Shown: one piece after another, positions 43,962 through 53,120 of the stretch
Layout of the letters: each line of letters begins with the position of its first letter
Position numbering within the stretch: position 1 is the stretch's first letter
Source of the DNA: Paenibacillus sp. FSL R7-0345
Lineage (GTDB): Bacteria; Bacillota; Bacilli; Paenibacillales; Paenibacillaceae
Direction of reading: 5' to 3'
Length of the DNA: 64,000 nt
Assembly: GCF_038595055.1 (NCBI RefSeq)
Contig: NZ_CP152002.1
Location: 2,276,501 to 2,340,500, forward strand
Translations under genes and position numbers: made by a program
The notes under the pieces: generated by a model
The model's input: the letters and a program-made list of their open reading frames with translations, nothing else
What the model was told of the DNA's origin: nothing
Database searches by the model: none

Positions 43962-44717
43962 ATGAAATCCATCATTGACATAGAGAAGCTTGATCTCTAC
44001 TATGAGTCGTTTCACGCACTGAAGAACGTGGATCTGCAGATTCCGGAGAAACAGGTGACCGCTTTTATCGGACCATCCGGCTGTGGTAAATCCACCCTCC
44101 TGCGAACCCTTAACCGTATGAATGACATGATTCCCGGAACACGTATTGAAGGTAAAGTTAACATCGGCGGTAAAAATATTTACAGCGACGAAGTGGAAGT
44201 GGAAAGCCTGCGCAAGCAGGTCGGCATGGTATTCCAGCAGCCCAATCCGTTTCCGAAGTCCATCTATGACAACGTGGCCTACGGCCCGCGTCTGCACGGT
44301 ACCCGCTCCAAGCAGGAGCTCGATGAGATTGTAGAGCAGAGCCTGCGCCAATCCGCCCTTTGGGAGGAAGTAAAGGATTTTCTGAAAAAATCTGCACTGA
44401 GCTTGTCCGGCGGACAGCAGCAGCGTCTGTGTATTGCCAGAGCGCTTGCTGTACAGCCTGATATTCTGCTGATGGATGAGGCAACCTCTGCCCTCGACCC
44501 TGTGTCCACGCTCAAGATTGAGGAACTGGTACAGGAGCTCCGCAGCAAATATACGATTGTAATGGTAACACACAACATGCATCAGGCTGCACGTGTATCC
44601 GGCCGTACTGTATTTTTCCTGAACGGTGTAATCGTAGAGGCTGCAGATACAGAAATGCTGTTCTCCAACCCGAAGGATTCCCGGACAGAAGACTACATCT
44701 CCGGACGTTTCGGATAA
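43962..44717 (+). CDS. pstB: Phosphate ABC transporter ATP-binding protein PstB
   Basis: 251 residues from ATG 43962; AAGGAG lies 13 nt upstream, somewhat far, and an ATG at 43935 is an alternative. Walker [10 protein letters not shown] at 37-45, Q loop [19 protein letters not shown], signature [15 protein letters not shown], Walker [14 protein letters not shown], and H loop VTHNMHQA. Energises phosphate uptake by PstC/PstA. pstS, pstC and pstA are not in this window; only phoU follows, 67 bases on. Confidence 0.93.
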   Translation: MKSIIDIEKLDLYYESFHALKNVDLQIPEKQVTAFIGPSGCGKSTLLRTLNRMNDMIPGTRIEGKVNIGGKNIYSDEVEVESLRKQVGMVFQQPNPFPKSIYDNVAYGPRLHGTRSKQELDEIVEQSLRQSALWEEVKDFLKKSALSLSGGQQQRLCIARALAVQPDILLMDEATSALDPVSTLKIEELVQELRSKYTIVMVTHNMHQAARVSGRTVFFLNGVIVEAADTEMLFSNPKDSRTEDYISGRFG

Positions 44718-44784
44718 TACCCATAGGGGCCCGTTCCTGGATTATCAGGCTGACCATACGTTTTTGAGGAGGATCGCATTATTT

Positions 44785-45444
44785 ATGATTCGCAGAAAAG
44801 AATTCGATAAAGATCTGGAAGAATTGCGCAGCCTGCTGCAGCAAATGGGCGAACACGTAAATGATGCTCTTGAAGGTGCAATTGTGGCCCTTCAGACGCT
44901 GGACATTGTACGTGCACAGGAAATCGTAAAGGCGGATCTGCGCCTTAATGCAATGGAAGACCGTATTATGGAGATCGGTTCACGGCTGATTATTACCCAG
45001 CAGCCTGTAGCCAAGGATCTGCGCCGTATTATTGTTGCTTTCAAAATTTCCAGTGACCTTGAGCGTATGGGCGATCTTGCTCTGGATGTAGCAAAGGTTA
45101 CGATGCGTATTCAGGGACAGACACTGATTAAGCCGCTTGTCGACATCCCGCGTATGGCAGAAATTGTTTCGGTGATGATCACGGAAGCGATCCAATCCTA
45201 CCTGGATGAGAATACAGATCTGGCTTACAAAATGGCCCAGGATGATGATCAGGTTGACGGCCTGTACAGTGCAACAATTAACGAGCTGTACGCCTATATG
45301 GTCGAGAAGCCGGAGTCTTTGAACCAGGCTATGCTGCTGACACTGGTCGGCCGTTACATTGAGCGGATTGCCGATCATGCGACCAATATCGGTGAGAGCG
45401 TAGTGTATCTCGTAACCGGTAAACGTCCTGACCTGAACCAGTAA
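44785..45444 (+). CDS. phoU: Phosphate signalling protein PhoU
   Basis: 219 residues from ATG 44785 with GAGGAGG about 12 nt upstream. All-helical with two PhoU repeats; each shows the metal-binding helix pattern (FKISSDLERMGDLALDVA near residue 80 and VGRYIERIADHATNIGE near 185). Dampens PhoR signalling and modulates Pst in other bacteria, normally at the end of the pst operon, as here. Ends with a strong terminator. Confidence 0.95.
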   Translation: MIRRKEFDKDLEELRSLLQQMGEHVNDALEGAIVALQTLDIVRAQEIVKADLRLNAMEDRIMEIGSRLIITQQPVAKDLRRIIVAFKISSDLERMGDLALDVAKVTMRIQGQTLIKPLVDIPRMAEIVSVMITEAIQSYLDENTDLAYKMAQDDDQVDGLYSATINELYAYMVEKPESLNQAMLLTLVGRYIERIADHATNIGESVVYLVTGKRPDLNQ

Positions 45445-45459
45445 GATTGAGCATTGCCC

Positions 45460-45499
45460 AAACAGCAACCCCCTTAATAGGGTGGTTTGCTGTTTTTTT
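45460..45499 (+). terminator. Terminator after phoU
   Basis: AACAGCAA.CC and GG.TTGCTGTT form the stem, followed by T7. Confidence 0.85.
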
Positions 45500-45665
45500 A
45501 TTGCCATTCGAAGCTTTTACGGTTCAATACGGTAAAGATTGGCAATCCTGCATTTCATGCGGGATTATGCTTGGACCTGGGCGCAAATCGTGCGCTTTGG
45601 TTCATTTTGGTGCAGGGCATATGGTAAGATGTAAGGAGTAAGCATGAAAAAGGCGAGGTGCTACA

Positions 45666-48326
45666 GTGGACAAGTTGATTCTTATAGATGGAAATAATAT
45701 TATTTACCGTGCGTTTTTTGCGATGCCGCCGCTGACGAATACAGCCGGACAGCAGACGAACGCCGTGTACGGCTTTACGACAATGCTGCTGCGTTTGATT
45801 GAAGAGCATAAGCCAAGCCACCTGATTGTGGCCTTTGATGCAGGTAAAATTACCTTCAGGCATGAAGGCTATGAGGATTATAAAGGCGGCCGCCAAAAAA
45901 CACCGCCTGAGCTGTCGGAACAGTTCCCGCTGCTGAAGGACCTGCTGCGCCATCTTGGTGTGCCGCAGTTCGAGATCAGTGGTTATGAGGCTGATGATAT
46001 TATCGGAAGTATCTCGCGTGAGGCTGATGCGGCCGGGCGTGAAGTGATGATCGTATCCGGGGATAAGGATATGCTGCAGCTGGCTTCGGAACATACAACC
46101 ATTGCGCTGGTGCGTAAAGGCGTGACTGAAGTTGAAATGTACGGGCCGGAGCAGATCCGCGAGAAATACGATCTGACCCCTGAACAGATTATTGACCTGA
46201 AGGGCCTGATGGGCGACGCGAGCGACAATATCCCGGGTGTACCCGGCGTGGGCGAGAAAACGGCACTTAAACTGCTGCATCAGTTCGGCTCGGTAGAAGG
46301 CGTATTGGCTGGAACCGGTGAACTCAAGGGTAAAATGAAAGAGAAGCTGGAGGAGCATGCGGACAGCGCGGTTATGAGCAAAAAGCTGGCAACGATCTAC
46401 CGTGAGGTTCCGCTGGAGCATGCCTGGGAGGATATGTCCTTTACGGGGATTAACCGGGATACGGCCGGGCCTGCACTGGCGAAGCTGGAGTTCAAATCCT
46501 TGCTGGAGCGTCTGTCGCTAAGTGCGCATTCCGGAGCAGCAGATGAAGTTGCAGCCGTTGAAGCCGCAGAGCTGGATATTACCATTGCCGGTGAAGCTGA
46601 TCTGGAAGCGCTGATTGCCGCACTCCCTGGAATTTCGGCACTGCATGTGGAGACGAGCGGCGAGAATCCGCATCGGTCTGAGGTAATCGGTCTTGGCCTC
46701 TCCTCACCTGAGCGGCATTACTTCGTGCCGTTTGCCCTGCTGCAGAGCCCGGCAGCGGCACCGCTGCGGGACTGGCTTGGCGACAGCGATGCGCCGAAGA
46801 GCGGTTATGACCTGCACCGCGCAGATCTGGCATTACACTGGCAGGGGATTGCTTTTGCCGGAGCGGCCAATGATGTGCAGCTTGCAGCCTACCTGCTGGA
46901 CCCGACGGAAGCGAACCAGAACCTGAATGATCTCACTTCCAAATACGGGCTGCCGCGTCTGTCACCGGATGAAGAGGTATTCGGCAAAGGAGCCAAATAT
47001 AAAATTCCGGAGCTTGAAATCCTGGGCAATCACGTAGCCCGCAAGAGCGCCACGGTGCTCGGTATAGTAGAGAAGCAGCAGCAGGAGCTGAAGGAGACGG
47101 CAATGACGGGGTTGTTCGAGGACCTGGAGATGCCGCTGTCACGCATTCTGGCGGATATGGAGAAGCAGGGCATTGCTGTCAACAAAACAGAGCTGAAAGA
47201 GCTGGGTAAAGAGTTCGAAGCGCAGATTGCTGCTCTTGTCGCGGAAATTTATGAGATTTGCGGCACTGAATTCAACCTCAACTCACCTAAGCAGCTCGGC
47301 GAAATCCTGTTTGTGAAGCTCGGTCTGCCTGTAGATAAAAAGACGAAGACCGGGTACTCAACGAGTGCAGATGTGCTTGAGAAACTGGCTCCTTATCATG
47401 ATGTAGTGCGTCTGATTCTGCAGTACCGTACGCTTGCCAAGCTTCAATCCACATATGTGGAAGGATTACTCAAGGAAATTTCCGAACAGACAGGCAAGGT
47501 GCATACCTTCTACCGGCAGACGATTGCGGCAACCGGACGGCTTAGCAGCCAGTTCCCGAACCTTCAGAATATCCCGATCCGGCTGGAGGAGGGCCGCAAG
47601 CTGCGGAAGATTTTTGTGCCGTCTGAGCCCGGCTGGTCGATTCTGGCGGCGGACTACTCGCAGATTGAGCTGCGTGTGCTGGCCCATATCTCCGGCGATG
47701 AGCGGATGAAGGAAGCTTTTCTGGAAGATATGGACATTCACACCAAGACAGCGATGGATGTATTCGGCGTAACGGCTGATCAGGTGGACAGTAACATGCG
47801 CCGTTCTGCCAAGGCGGTTAACTTCGGGATAGTATACGGAATCAGCGGATATGGACTTTCACAGAACCTGAACATTCCGCGAAAAGAGGCAGAACAGTTT
47901 ATTGAGCAGTATTTTGAAATTTTCCAGGGTGTGCGCAAGTATATGGATGATATTGTGAAGGATGCCCGCAAGCAGGGATATGTTACGACCTTGCTGGAGC
48001 GCCGCCGCTATCTGCCGGAGATTAATGCCAGTAACTTCAATCTGCGCTCCTTTGCTGAACGTACGGCGATGAATACACCGATTCAGGGAACGGCTGCCGA
48101 TATTATCAAACTGGCAATGGTGCATATGGACAAAGCGCTGTTTGAACGCGGACTGAAGAGCCGTATGCTGCTGCAGGTGCACGATGAGCTTGTGTTTGAG
48201 GTGCCGGAGGATGAGCTGGAGCTGATGAAGAAGCTGGTGCCTGAGGTTATGGCCGGAGCACTCAAGCTGTCTGTACCGCTTAAAGCAGAAGTGAGTTACG
48301 GGAATAACTGGTACGAAGCGAAATAG
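45666..48326 (+). CDS. polA: DNA polymerase I
   Basis: 886 residues, GTG start with GCGAGGTG upstream. 5'-3' exonuclease domain about 1-290 (LIDGNNIIYRAFFA, FDAGKITFRHE, EADDIIG, GLMGDASDNIPGVPG), a 3'-5' exonuclease-like domain about 300-470, and the polymerase domain about 470-886 with motif A DYSQIELRVLAHIS near 660, motif B RRSAKAVNFGIVYG near 710 and motif C QVHDELVFEVP near 838. The proofreading site is degraded (HVETSGE where active enzymes have D-x-E), as in Bacillus and Thermus polymerases. Acts in repair and Okazaki fragment processing. Confidence 0.97.
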   Translation: MDKLILIDGNNIIYRAFFAMPPLTNTAGQQTNAVYGFTTMLLRLIEEHKPSHLIVAFDAGKITFRHEGYEDYKGGRQKTPPELSEQFPLLKDLLRHLGVPQFEISGYEADDIIGSISREADAAGREVMIVSGDKDMLQLASEHTTIALVRKGVTEVEMYGPEQIREKYDLTPEQIIDLKGLMGDASDNIPGVPGVGEKTALKLLHQFGSVEGVLAGTGELKGKMKEKLEEHADSAVMSKKLATIYREVPLEHAWEDMSFTGINRDTAGPALAKLEFKSLLERLSLSAHSGAADEVAAVEAAELDITIAGEADLEALIAALPGISALHVETSGENPHRSEVIGLGLSSPERHYFVPFALLQSPAAAPLRDWLGDSDAPKSGYDLHRADLALHWQGIAFAGAANDVQLAAYLLDPTEANQNLNDLTSKYGLPRLSPDEEVFGKGAKYKIPELEILGNHVARKSATVLGIVEKQQQELKETAMTGLFEDLEMPLSRILADMEKQGIAVNKTELKELGKEFEAQIAALVAEIYEICGTEFNLNSPKQLGEILFVKLGLPVDKKTKTGYSTSADVLEKLAPYHDVVRLILQYRTLAKLQSTYVEGLLKEISEQTGKVHTFYRQTIAATGRLSSQFPNLQNIPIRLEEGRKLRKIFVPSEPGWSILAADYSQIELRVLAHISGDERMKEAFLEDMDIHTKTAMDVFGVTADQVDSNMRRSAKAVNFGIVYGISGYGLSQNLNIPRKEAEQFIEQYFEIFQGVRKYMDDIVKDARKQGYVTTLLERRRYLPEINASNFNLRSFAERTAMNTPIQGTAADIIKLAMVHMDKALFERGLKSRMLLQVHDELVFEVPEDELELMKKLVPEVMAGALKLSVPLKAEVSYGNNWYEAK

Positions 48327-48377
48327 GCTCCCCGCTGCTTGCCTATATCCGTTATAATGGGGTAGAGGTGAGTTATT

Positions 48378-49220
48378 ATGCCGGAATTACCGGAAGTAGA
48401 AACAGTCAGAAGAACACTTAATGAATTAATTACAGGCAAGCAGATAGAGCACGTCACCGTCCGGCTGCCGCGGATTATCCAGCGTCCGGACGATACCCAG
48501 GCCTTTGCCAACATGCTGGCAGGCCATAGCATTGTTACCGTTGAGCGCAGAGGCAAGTTCCTGCGGTTTGTGCTGGACGGACTCGTGATGGTCTCCCATC
48601 TGCGGATGGAAGGCCGTTACGGTCTGTACAGTCAGGATGATCTGCTGGACAAGCATACTCATGTTATTTTCCACTTCACCGACGGCACGGAGCTGCGTTA
48701 CACGGATGTACGCCAATTCGGGACTATGCATCTGTTCGACCCCGGTGAAGATCTGCTGCTGAAGCCGCTGAACAAGCTGGGGCAGGAGCCGCTGGATGTT
48801 TCTTTCACGCCCGAACGGTTTAAGGAAATTGTCGGGAGCCGGAGTACCAAGATCAAGCCCTTGCTGCTTAATCAGGAATATATTGTCGGCATCGGCAATA
48901 TCTATGTGGATGAGGCTCTACATCGTGCAGGGATTCATCCTGAGGAGACAGCAAAGCTGCTTTCGGACGGGCAGTTGAACCGGCTGCATAAGGCAATCGT
49001 ATCAACACTGACGGATGCGGTTAATGCCGGAGGCTCTTCCGTCAAATCGTATGTTAACGGCCAGGGCGAGAGCGGCAGCTACCAGCAGCAGCATCTCATT
49101 TACGGCCGCAAGGACCAGCCGTGCACGACTTGCGGCACCCTGATTGAGAAAAGCGTCGTAGGCGGCCGGGGCACGCATATCTGCCCTACTTGCCAGCCTT
49201 TGACTGTTGTAATCATTTAA
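48378..49220 (+). CDS. mutM: Formamidopyrimidine-DNA glycosylase
   Basis: 280 residues, GAGGTGAG before the ATG. Removes 8-oxoguanine and other oxidised purines and nicks the strand. N-terminal PELPEVETVRRTL with catalytic Pro2 and Glu3, Lys in RRGKFLRF near 57, MEGRYG near 77, the helix-two-turn-helix with VGIGNIYVDEAL near 170, and the C-terminal zinc finger C-x2-C-x16-C-x2-C (CTTC ... CPTC). Directly after polA, as in B. subtilis. Confidence 0.96.
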   Translation: MPELPEVETVRRTLNELITGKQIEHVTVRLPRIIQRPDDTQAFANMLAGHSIVTVERRGKFLRFVLDGLVMVSHLRMEGRYGLYSQDDLLDKHTHVIFHFTDGTELRYTDVRQFGTMHLFDPGEDLLLKPLNKLGQEPLDVSFTPERFKEIVGSRSTKIKPLLLNQEYIVGIGNIYVDEALHRAGIHPEETAKLLSDGQLNRLHKAIVSTLTDAVNAGGSSVKSYVNGQGESGSYQQQHLIYGRKDQPCTTCGTLIEKSVVGGRGTHICPTCQPLTVVII

Positions 49221-49392
49221 GATTAATCCTGTATTACAGGCAATACACACCGGAGCTGTTCAGCCCGGCGCAAATGTCCAGGAACCGACTGCCGGTCCCG
49301 CCCATATACTGTGTGAAGAACGCTGAAACAAGCAAACGGAGCCGGAGAGAGTCATCTTCCGGACTTCCGTTTCTTCACGGGAGGGATTGCGG

Positions 49393-50142
49393 GTGATCAG
49401 CCCATTGTTTTCACTGCTGCTGCTGGCTTTTGCGCTTAGTTTGGACGGTTTTGGTGTAGGTATTACATATGGTTTGCGCAAAATGAAAATACCGCTGCTC
49501 TCCATTCTGATTATCTCGCTCTGTTCGGGTATCGTCATTGGGGTCTCCATGCAGGTCGGTGTACTTCTAGCCAAGGTTGTCTCCCCGGATGCCGCCTCCA
49601 TTATTGGAGCGGTTATTCTCGTCTTAATGGGCTGCTGGTCTCTGATTCAGATGCTGACCCAGAAGGAGCGCAGTCCCCAGGAAGAGGAGCAGGAAGTTTC
49701 TATTGAGCGGACAGCAGCGGCTCCGCAGGCCGGCCTGGAGGCTGGAGCTTCGGAAGTAACTGAGCTGCCTGCTGAGGCCGGAGAAGCCGGTCCTCAGCAG
49801 GCAGCGGTGTTTTCACTGGAGCTGCGGCATCTGGGCGTGGTCATTCAGATTCTGCGCACGCCTTCTTCCGCTGACATGGATTCCTCGGGCAGTATTTCCT
49901 CGATGGAGGCGATGATCCTGGGGATTGCGCTGTCGCTGGACGCTTTTGGCGCAGGGCTTGGTGCTGCACTGCTTGGCTTCAGCCCGGTGTGGACCTCACT
50001 GATGATTGCCCTGTTCAGCGGTACCTTTTTACTGCTTGGCATGAAAACCGGCCTCAAAATGTCGGGAAGCTTCTGGATGAAGCACGCTGCCGCTCTACCC
50101 GCGTTATTATTAATTGCTATGGGAATAATGAAGCTGTTATGA
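49393..50142 (+). CDS. ytaF: Sporulation membrane protein YtaF
   Basis: 249 residues from GTG 49393, which has GGGAGGG 7 nt upstream (a TTG at 49387 falls within that site). MntP/YtaF topology: two homologous halves of three membrane segments, each beginning with ALSLDGFGVGI or ALSLDAFGAGL, the acidic residue of which binds metal in MntP. The halves are joined by a 75-residue Glu/Ala-rich loop. Lies between mutM and coaE as in B. subtilis. Perhaps a divalent-cation transporter; the Bacillus protein is described only as sporulation-related. Confidence 0.87.
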   Translation: MISPLFSLLLLAFALSLDGFGVGITYGLRKMKIPLLSILIISLCSGIVIGVSMQVGVLLAKVVSPDAASIIGAVILVLMGCWSLIQMLTQKERSPQEEEQEVSIERTAAAPQAGLEAGASEVTELPAEAGEAGPQQAAVFSLELRHLGVVIQILRTPSSADMDSSGSISSMEAMILGIALSLDAFGAGLGAALLGFSPVWTSLMIALFSGTFLLLGMKTGLKMSGSFWMKHAAALPALLLIAMGIMKLL

Positions 50143-50151
50143 GGTGAGTAC

Positions 50152-50748
50152 ATGATTATGGGCTTAACCGGAGGCATTGCATCCGGAAAAAGCACCGTCT
50201 CCGCAATGCTTTTGCAAAAAGGAGCACGACTCGTCGATGCCGATGTCATCGCTAGAGGGGTCATGCTCCCGGGTCATCCCGTATTGGCTGCTGCTGTAGG
50301 GCATTTTGGCCAAGGAATCCTGCTGCCTGACGGCACGCTAAACCGGGCTGCGCTGGGGGAGATCGTCTTCAGCGACCCTGCCGCCCTGCAGGTACTGAAC
50401 AGTCTGACACACCCGGCAATCCGCCGGGAAATCAAGGAACAGATGTATGCACTGGAAGAGGAAGACGCGCAGCGCCTGATTATTGTAGATATTCCTTTAT
50501 TGTATGAATCCAAGCTGGACAACCTGTTCGATAAAGTTCTGGTTGTATATGTGCCGCGTGAGGTGCAGCTAGCCCGCTTAATGGAGCGTAACGGCCTTAA
50601 TCCAGAGCAGGCTGCAGCAAGGCTGGATGCCCAGATGGATATTGAAGAGAAGCGCAGGAGAGCGGATTATATTATCGACAACAGCGGTGAGACTGGTGCG
50701 ACTGAGCAGCAGGTAGCGATTTTGTGGGACAGGCTGGGGCTGTCATGA
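50152..50748 (+). CDS. coaE: Dephospho-CoA kinase
   Basis: 198 residues, GAGGTGAG before the ATG, 9 bases after ytaF. Last step of CoA synthesis. P-loop GLTGGIASGKST at about 4-15, DADVIAR near 29, NSLTHPAIRREI near 83, and VDIPLLYES near 107, all family landmarks. Its stop overlaps the next gene by four bases (ATGA), giving tight coupling. Confidence 0.95.
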   Translation: MIMGLTGGIASGKSTVSAMLLQKGARLVDADVIARGVMLPGHPVLAAAVGHFGQGILLPDGTLNRAALGEIVFSDPAALQVLNSLTHPAIRREIKEQMYALEEEDAQRLIIVDIPLLYESKLDNLFDKVLVVYVPREVQLARLMERNGLNPEQAAARLDAQMDIEEKRRRADYIIDNSGETGATEQQVAILWDRLGLS

Positions 50749-51308
50749 GCTGGCTCCGTAAAAAAAGAGTGCTGCTCCTGCTGTTCATCGGCTTTACCGC
50801 GATCCTCTTTCTCGGCACCAACTGGATGTCATGGTTTTATCCTATTCATTATAAGAACGAAATCCGTAAGCATAGCAGCACGTATGAGACCGATCCGTTT
50901 CTGGTCGCGGCCATTATCCGCGTAGAGACCAATTTCAAGACAGGCCGAGAGTCCAAAAAAGGCGCCCTCGGGCTGATGCAGCTTATGCCGGATACGGCCA
51001 AATGGGCGCTTGAGATGGCCAAGCTGCCTGATGTATCGCTGGATGAGCTCAAGGAGGAGCCGTCAGCTAATATTGAGCTGGGCACCTGGTACCTCTCCTC
51101 ACTGTCCCGCCAGTTTGACGGCAACCGTACAGCGGTTATCGCCGCATACAATGCCGGACCCGGCAAAGTACAGAGCTGGCTTGATGGAGGCGACTGGGAC
51201 GGTACAGAGGCTTCAGTAAAAGATATCCCGTTTGGCGAGACCCGGCACTACGTGCAGCGCGTGATTTATTATTATAATCAGTACACGGAGATTTACAGCG
51301 AATTCTAA
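50745..51308 (+). CDS. Membrane-anchored lytic transglycosylase (SLT family)
   Basis: 187 residues, starting within the coaE stop. One N-terminal membrane segment (VLLLLFIGFTAILFLG) then an SLT domain: catalytic Glu in AAIIRVETNFKTG near residue 54, KGALGLMQLMPDTA, WYLSSLSRQFDGN, and AAYNAGPGKVQSWL. Cuts peptidoglycan between MurNAc and GlcNAc on the outer face of the membrane. Coupled to coaE, as found in other Bacillota. Confidence 0.9.
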   Translation: MSWLRKKRVLLLLFIGFTAILFLGTNWMSWFYPIHYKNEIRKHSSTYETDPFLVAAIIRVETNFKTGRESKKGALGLMQLMPDTAKWALEMAKLPDVSLDELKEEPSANIELGTWYLSSLSRQFDGNRTAVIAAYNAGPGKVQSWLDGGDWDGTEASVKDIPFGETRHYVQRVIYYYNQYTEIYSEF

Positions 51309-51327
51309 GTTTGTTGCATATAAAAAG

Positions 51328-51369
51328 AAAAGAAGCATTAAACGGCTTGCGGCCGTTTAATACTTCTTT
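51328..51369. terminator. Bidirectional terminator between transglycosylase and SASP genes
   Basis: AAGAAGCATTAAACGGC and GCCGTTTAATACTTCTT pair at 16 of 17 positions around a 5-nt loop, with T- and A-rich flanks on both sides. Confidence 0.85.
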
Positions 51370-51389
51370 GGCAAGCTTATGGGGACAGG

Positions 51390-51608
51390 TTATTTGTACT
51401 GACCTGCCAGGGATTGCTCGGCGATTGTTACAAGACGCTTAGTGATGTAACCACCGATCGAACCGTTTTCGTAAGAAGTTTTATTGCCTTGGTATCCGTC
51501 TGGGGAAAGAGTGATACCCAATTCTTGGGCAACTTCATATTTCAGTTGCTCCAATGCACCGCGTGAGTTGGAAACTACCAGGTTGTTGCTGTTGTTGTTT
51601 TGGCTCAT
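51390..51608 (-). CDS. Small acid-soluble spore protein, alpha/beta type
   Basis: 72 residues, ATAGGAGGTGAAC before the ATG. Asn-rich start ([12 protein letters not shown]), the GPR protease site region [15 protein letters not shown], and the second conserved block [17 protein letters not shown]. These proteins coat forespore DNA and protect it from UV and heat. A reliable marker that the organism forms endospores; expected to be made late in the forespore (sigma-G). Confidence 0.95.
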   Translation of the reverse strand: MSQNNNSNNLVVSNSRGALEQLKYEVAQELGITLSPDGYQGNKTSYENGSIGGYITKRLVTIAEQSLAGQYK

Positions 51609-51772
51609 TTCTGTTCACCTCCTATCGGTTGGTAACTGTATTATGTGCCGGACCCGCCAGATTCATAACAATAATAAAACGGTGTTTTCTGGAAAAAAAT
51701 TTAACCTCTAAACAACGCTGCACATTCTGCCGCAACCATTACTATTACAGCAAAAGAGGAGTGGCCTTACTT

Positions 51773-52249
51773 ATGAAATGCCCTTACTGCGATCACACGA
51801 ATACCAAGGTGCTTGACTCGCGTCCGGCCAATGAGAACAAATCGATCCGGCGCAGGCGTGAATGCGAGCGCTGCAGCAAGCGCTTCACCACCTTCGAGAT
51901 GATCGAAGAGACACCGCTGATCGTCATCAAGAAGGATGGCAGCCGTGAAGAGTTCAGCCGTGACAAAATCCTGCGCGGTCTGATTCGTGCCTGTGAGAAG
52001 CGCCCTGTGTCCGTTGAACGCCTGGAATCCATTGTGTCAGAGGTGGAGAAGACGCTGCGCGGCATCGCCCTGGCAGAGATTGAGAGCCGCCAGATCGGCG
52101 AGTTCGTGATGGAGCAGCTCTATCCGGTGGATGAGGTAGCCTACGTGCGGTTTGCATCTGTATACCGCCAGTTCAAGGACATCAACATGTTCATGAAGGA
52201 ACTGAAGGGGCTGCTGTCCAAAGGGGATGGCGAGCTGGAGGGACTTTAG
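51773..52249 (+). CDS. nrdR: Transcriptional repressor NrdR
   Basis: 158 residues from ATG 51773 with AGAGGAG upstream. Zinc ribbon CPYC ... CERC at 3-34 with [17 protein letters not shown] in between, then the ATP-cone (about 49-139, [16 protein letters not shown]). Senses ATP/dATP and represses ribonucleotide reductase genes. Directly upstream of the tRNA cluster and ended by a long inverted repeat. Confidence 0.96.
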   Translation: MKCPYCDHTNTKVLDSRPANENKSIRRRRECERCSKRFTTFEMIEETPLIVIKKDGSREEFSRDKILRGLIRACEKRPVSVERLESIVSEVEKTLRGIALAEIESRQIGEFVMEQLYPVDEVAYVRFASVYRQFKDINMFMKELKGLLSKGDGELEGL

Positions 52250-52253
52250 ACAT

Positions 52254-52315
52254 GCTGCAGCACCTGTGCAAAAAACTGCTTAGTGTTATGTAGAGCTTTG
52301 CAGAGGTGCTGCAGC
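52254..52315 (+). repeat. Long inverted repeat after nrdR
   Basis: GCTGCAGCACCT (52254-52265) pairs perfectly with 52304-52315; the pairing can continue inward (TGCAAA with TTTGCA). There is no T tract, so it is not a standard terminator. Confidence 0.7.
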
Positions 52316-52359
52316 GGTTCTTCCGGAAATAATGCGCCGAAAATTTTTTTGCAAAAGTG

Positions 52360-52388
52360 TTGACATAAGTAACAGATTTCTGTATTAT
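52360..52388 (+). promoter_or_regulatory. Promoter of the tRNA-Ala/tRNA-Lys pair
   Basis: TTGACA, 17 nt, TATTAT, a strong sigma-A-type promoter about 95 bases before tRNA-Ala. Confidence 0.85.
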
Positions 52389-52487
52389 ATAGAAGTCGGC
52401 TACGAAATAATAAATAACACGACGAAGTGAGCTTAAATCTCACATAAGAATTTAGAATACATAATGTAGTTCTAAAACGGTTAACAT

Positions 52488-52563
52488 GGGGCCATAGCTC
52501 AGCTGGGAGAGCGCATCGCTGGCAGCGATGAGGTCAGGGGTTCGATCCCCCTTGGCTCCACCA
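52488..52563 (+). tRNA. tRNA-Ala (GGC)
   Basis: 76 nt with CCA encoded. Acceptor GGGGCCA/TGGCTCC, D arm AGCTCAGCTGGGAGAGC, anticodon stem CATCG/CGATG with loop CTGGCAG (anticodon GGC), and T arm GGGGTTCGATCCCC. Confidence 0.97.
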
Positions 52564-52579
52564 ATTATCTTAATATCAT

Positions 52580-52652
52580 GGACTCTTAGCTCAGTTGGTA
52601 GAGCAGTAGACTCTTAATCTATTTGTCCAGGGTTCGAGCCCCTGAGAGTCCA
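52580..52652 (+). tRNA. tRNA-Lys (CTT), copy 1
   Basis: 73 nt, no encoded CCA. Acceptor GGACTCT/AGAGTCC, D arm AGCTCAGTTGGTAGAGC, anticodon loop CTCTTAA (anticodon CTT), T arm CAGGGTTCGAGCCCCTG. Identical to the copy at 61579. Confidence 0.95.
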
Positions 52653-52662
52653 TACTAGAAGA

Positions 52663-52686
52663 AACGGCAGACATGCCGTTTTTTTT
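52663..52686 (+). terminator. Terminator of the tRNA operon
   Basis: AACGGCA, 4 nt, TGCCGTT, T8. Confidence 0.9.
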
Positions 52687-52751
52687 GTTGTGTTTAGTGA
52701 TGAAGAAAGCAAGAAAAATATCAGCTGTGCTCGCGGCATCAACGATACCAA

Positions 52752-52797
52752 AGACTCTAAAGACTTTAAAGACTTTAAAGACTTTAAAGACTCTAAT
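52752..52797. repeat. 9-bp tandem repeat (GACTTTAAA)
   Basis: Five units of GACTYTAAA in a row. Multiple of three, so it leaves frames open on both strands (KDF and SLK repeats), but no start signals support a gene. The surrounding interval 52687-53299 contains no CDS; it also holds the four-arm element. Confidence 0.85.
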
Positions 52798-52936
52798 GAC
52801 ACCACCACTACCACCCTCGGCACCAATGCACCAACTCCACTATTGCCTCCAACTACTCTCATGATGCCTGTCCCTAACTAACCGTTTTTTTTAATTTGCT
52901 TCTTCTCCAAAGCTAATATAGTACGACTCCCACATC

Positions 52937-53120
52937 CTAACGGACCGTACAGCCCTTATTTCCGCCATTTGGCATGCTGGGAAAATCTAACGGATCGTAC
53001 GCCGTTATTTCCTCATATCGCAGCCTTTTTGAGCCGAAATGACGCAAATAAGATCATCTGAGTCCGTTAGCCGGAGAAAACACTCGTTTTAGCGGAAATA
53101 AGGACTCCTCGGTCCGTTAG
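52937..53120. repeat. Four-arm palindromic dispersed element, copy B
   Basis: Same plan as copy A: CTAACGGACCGTAC at 52937, CTAACGGATCGTAC at 52987, inverse arms ending AGTCCGTTAG at 53070 and GGTCCGTTAG at 53120. Both pairs of arms are 50 bases apart and the total is 184 bases against 185. Interior sequences differ, which shows divergence with conserved arms. Confidence 0.88.

Noticed and set aside
52614..52881. Small frames with KDF or SLK repeats
   Set aside because: Products of the 9-bp tandem repeat and overlapping the tRNA-Lys 3' end; no ribosome site.
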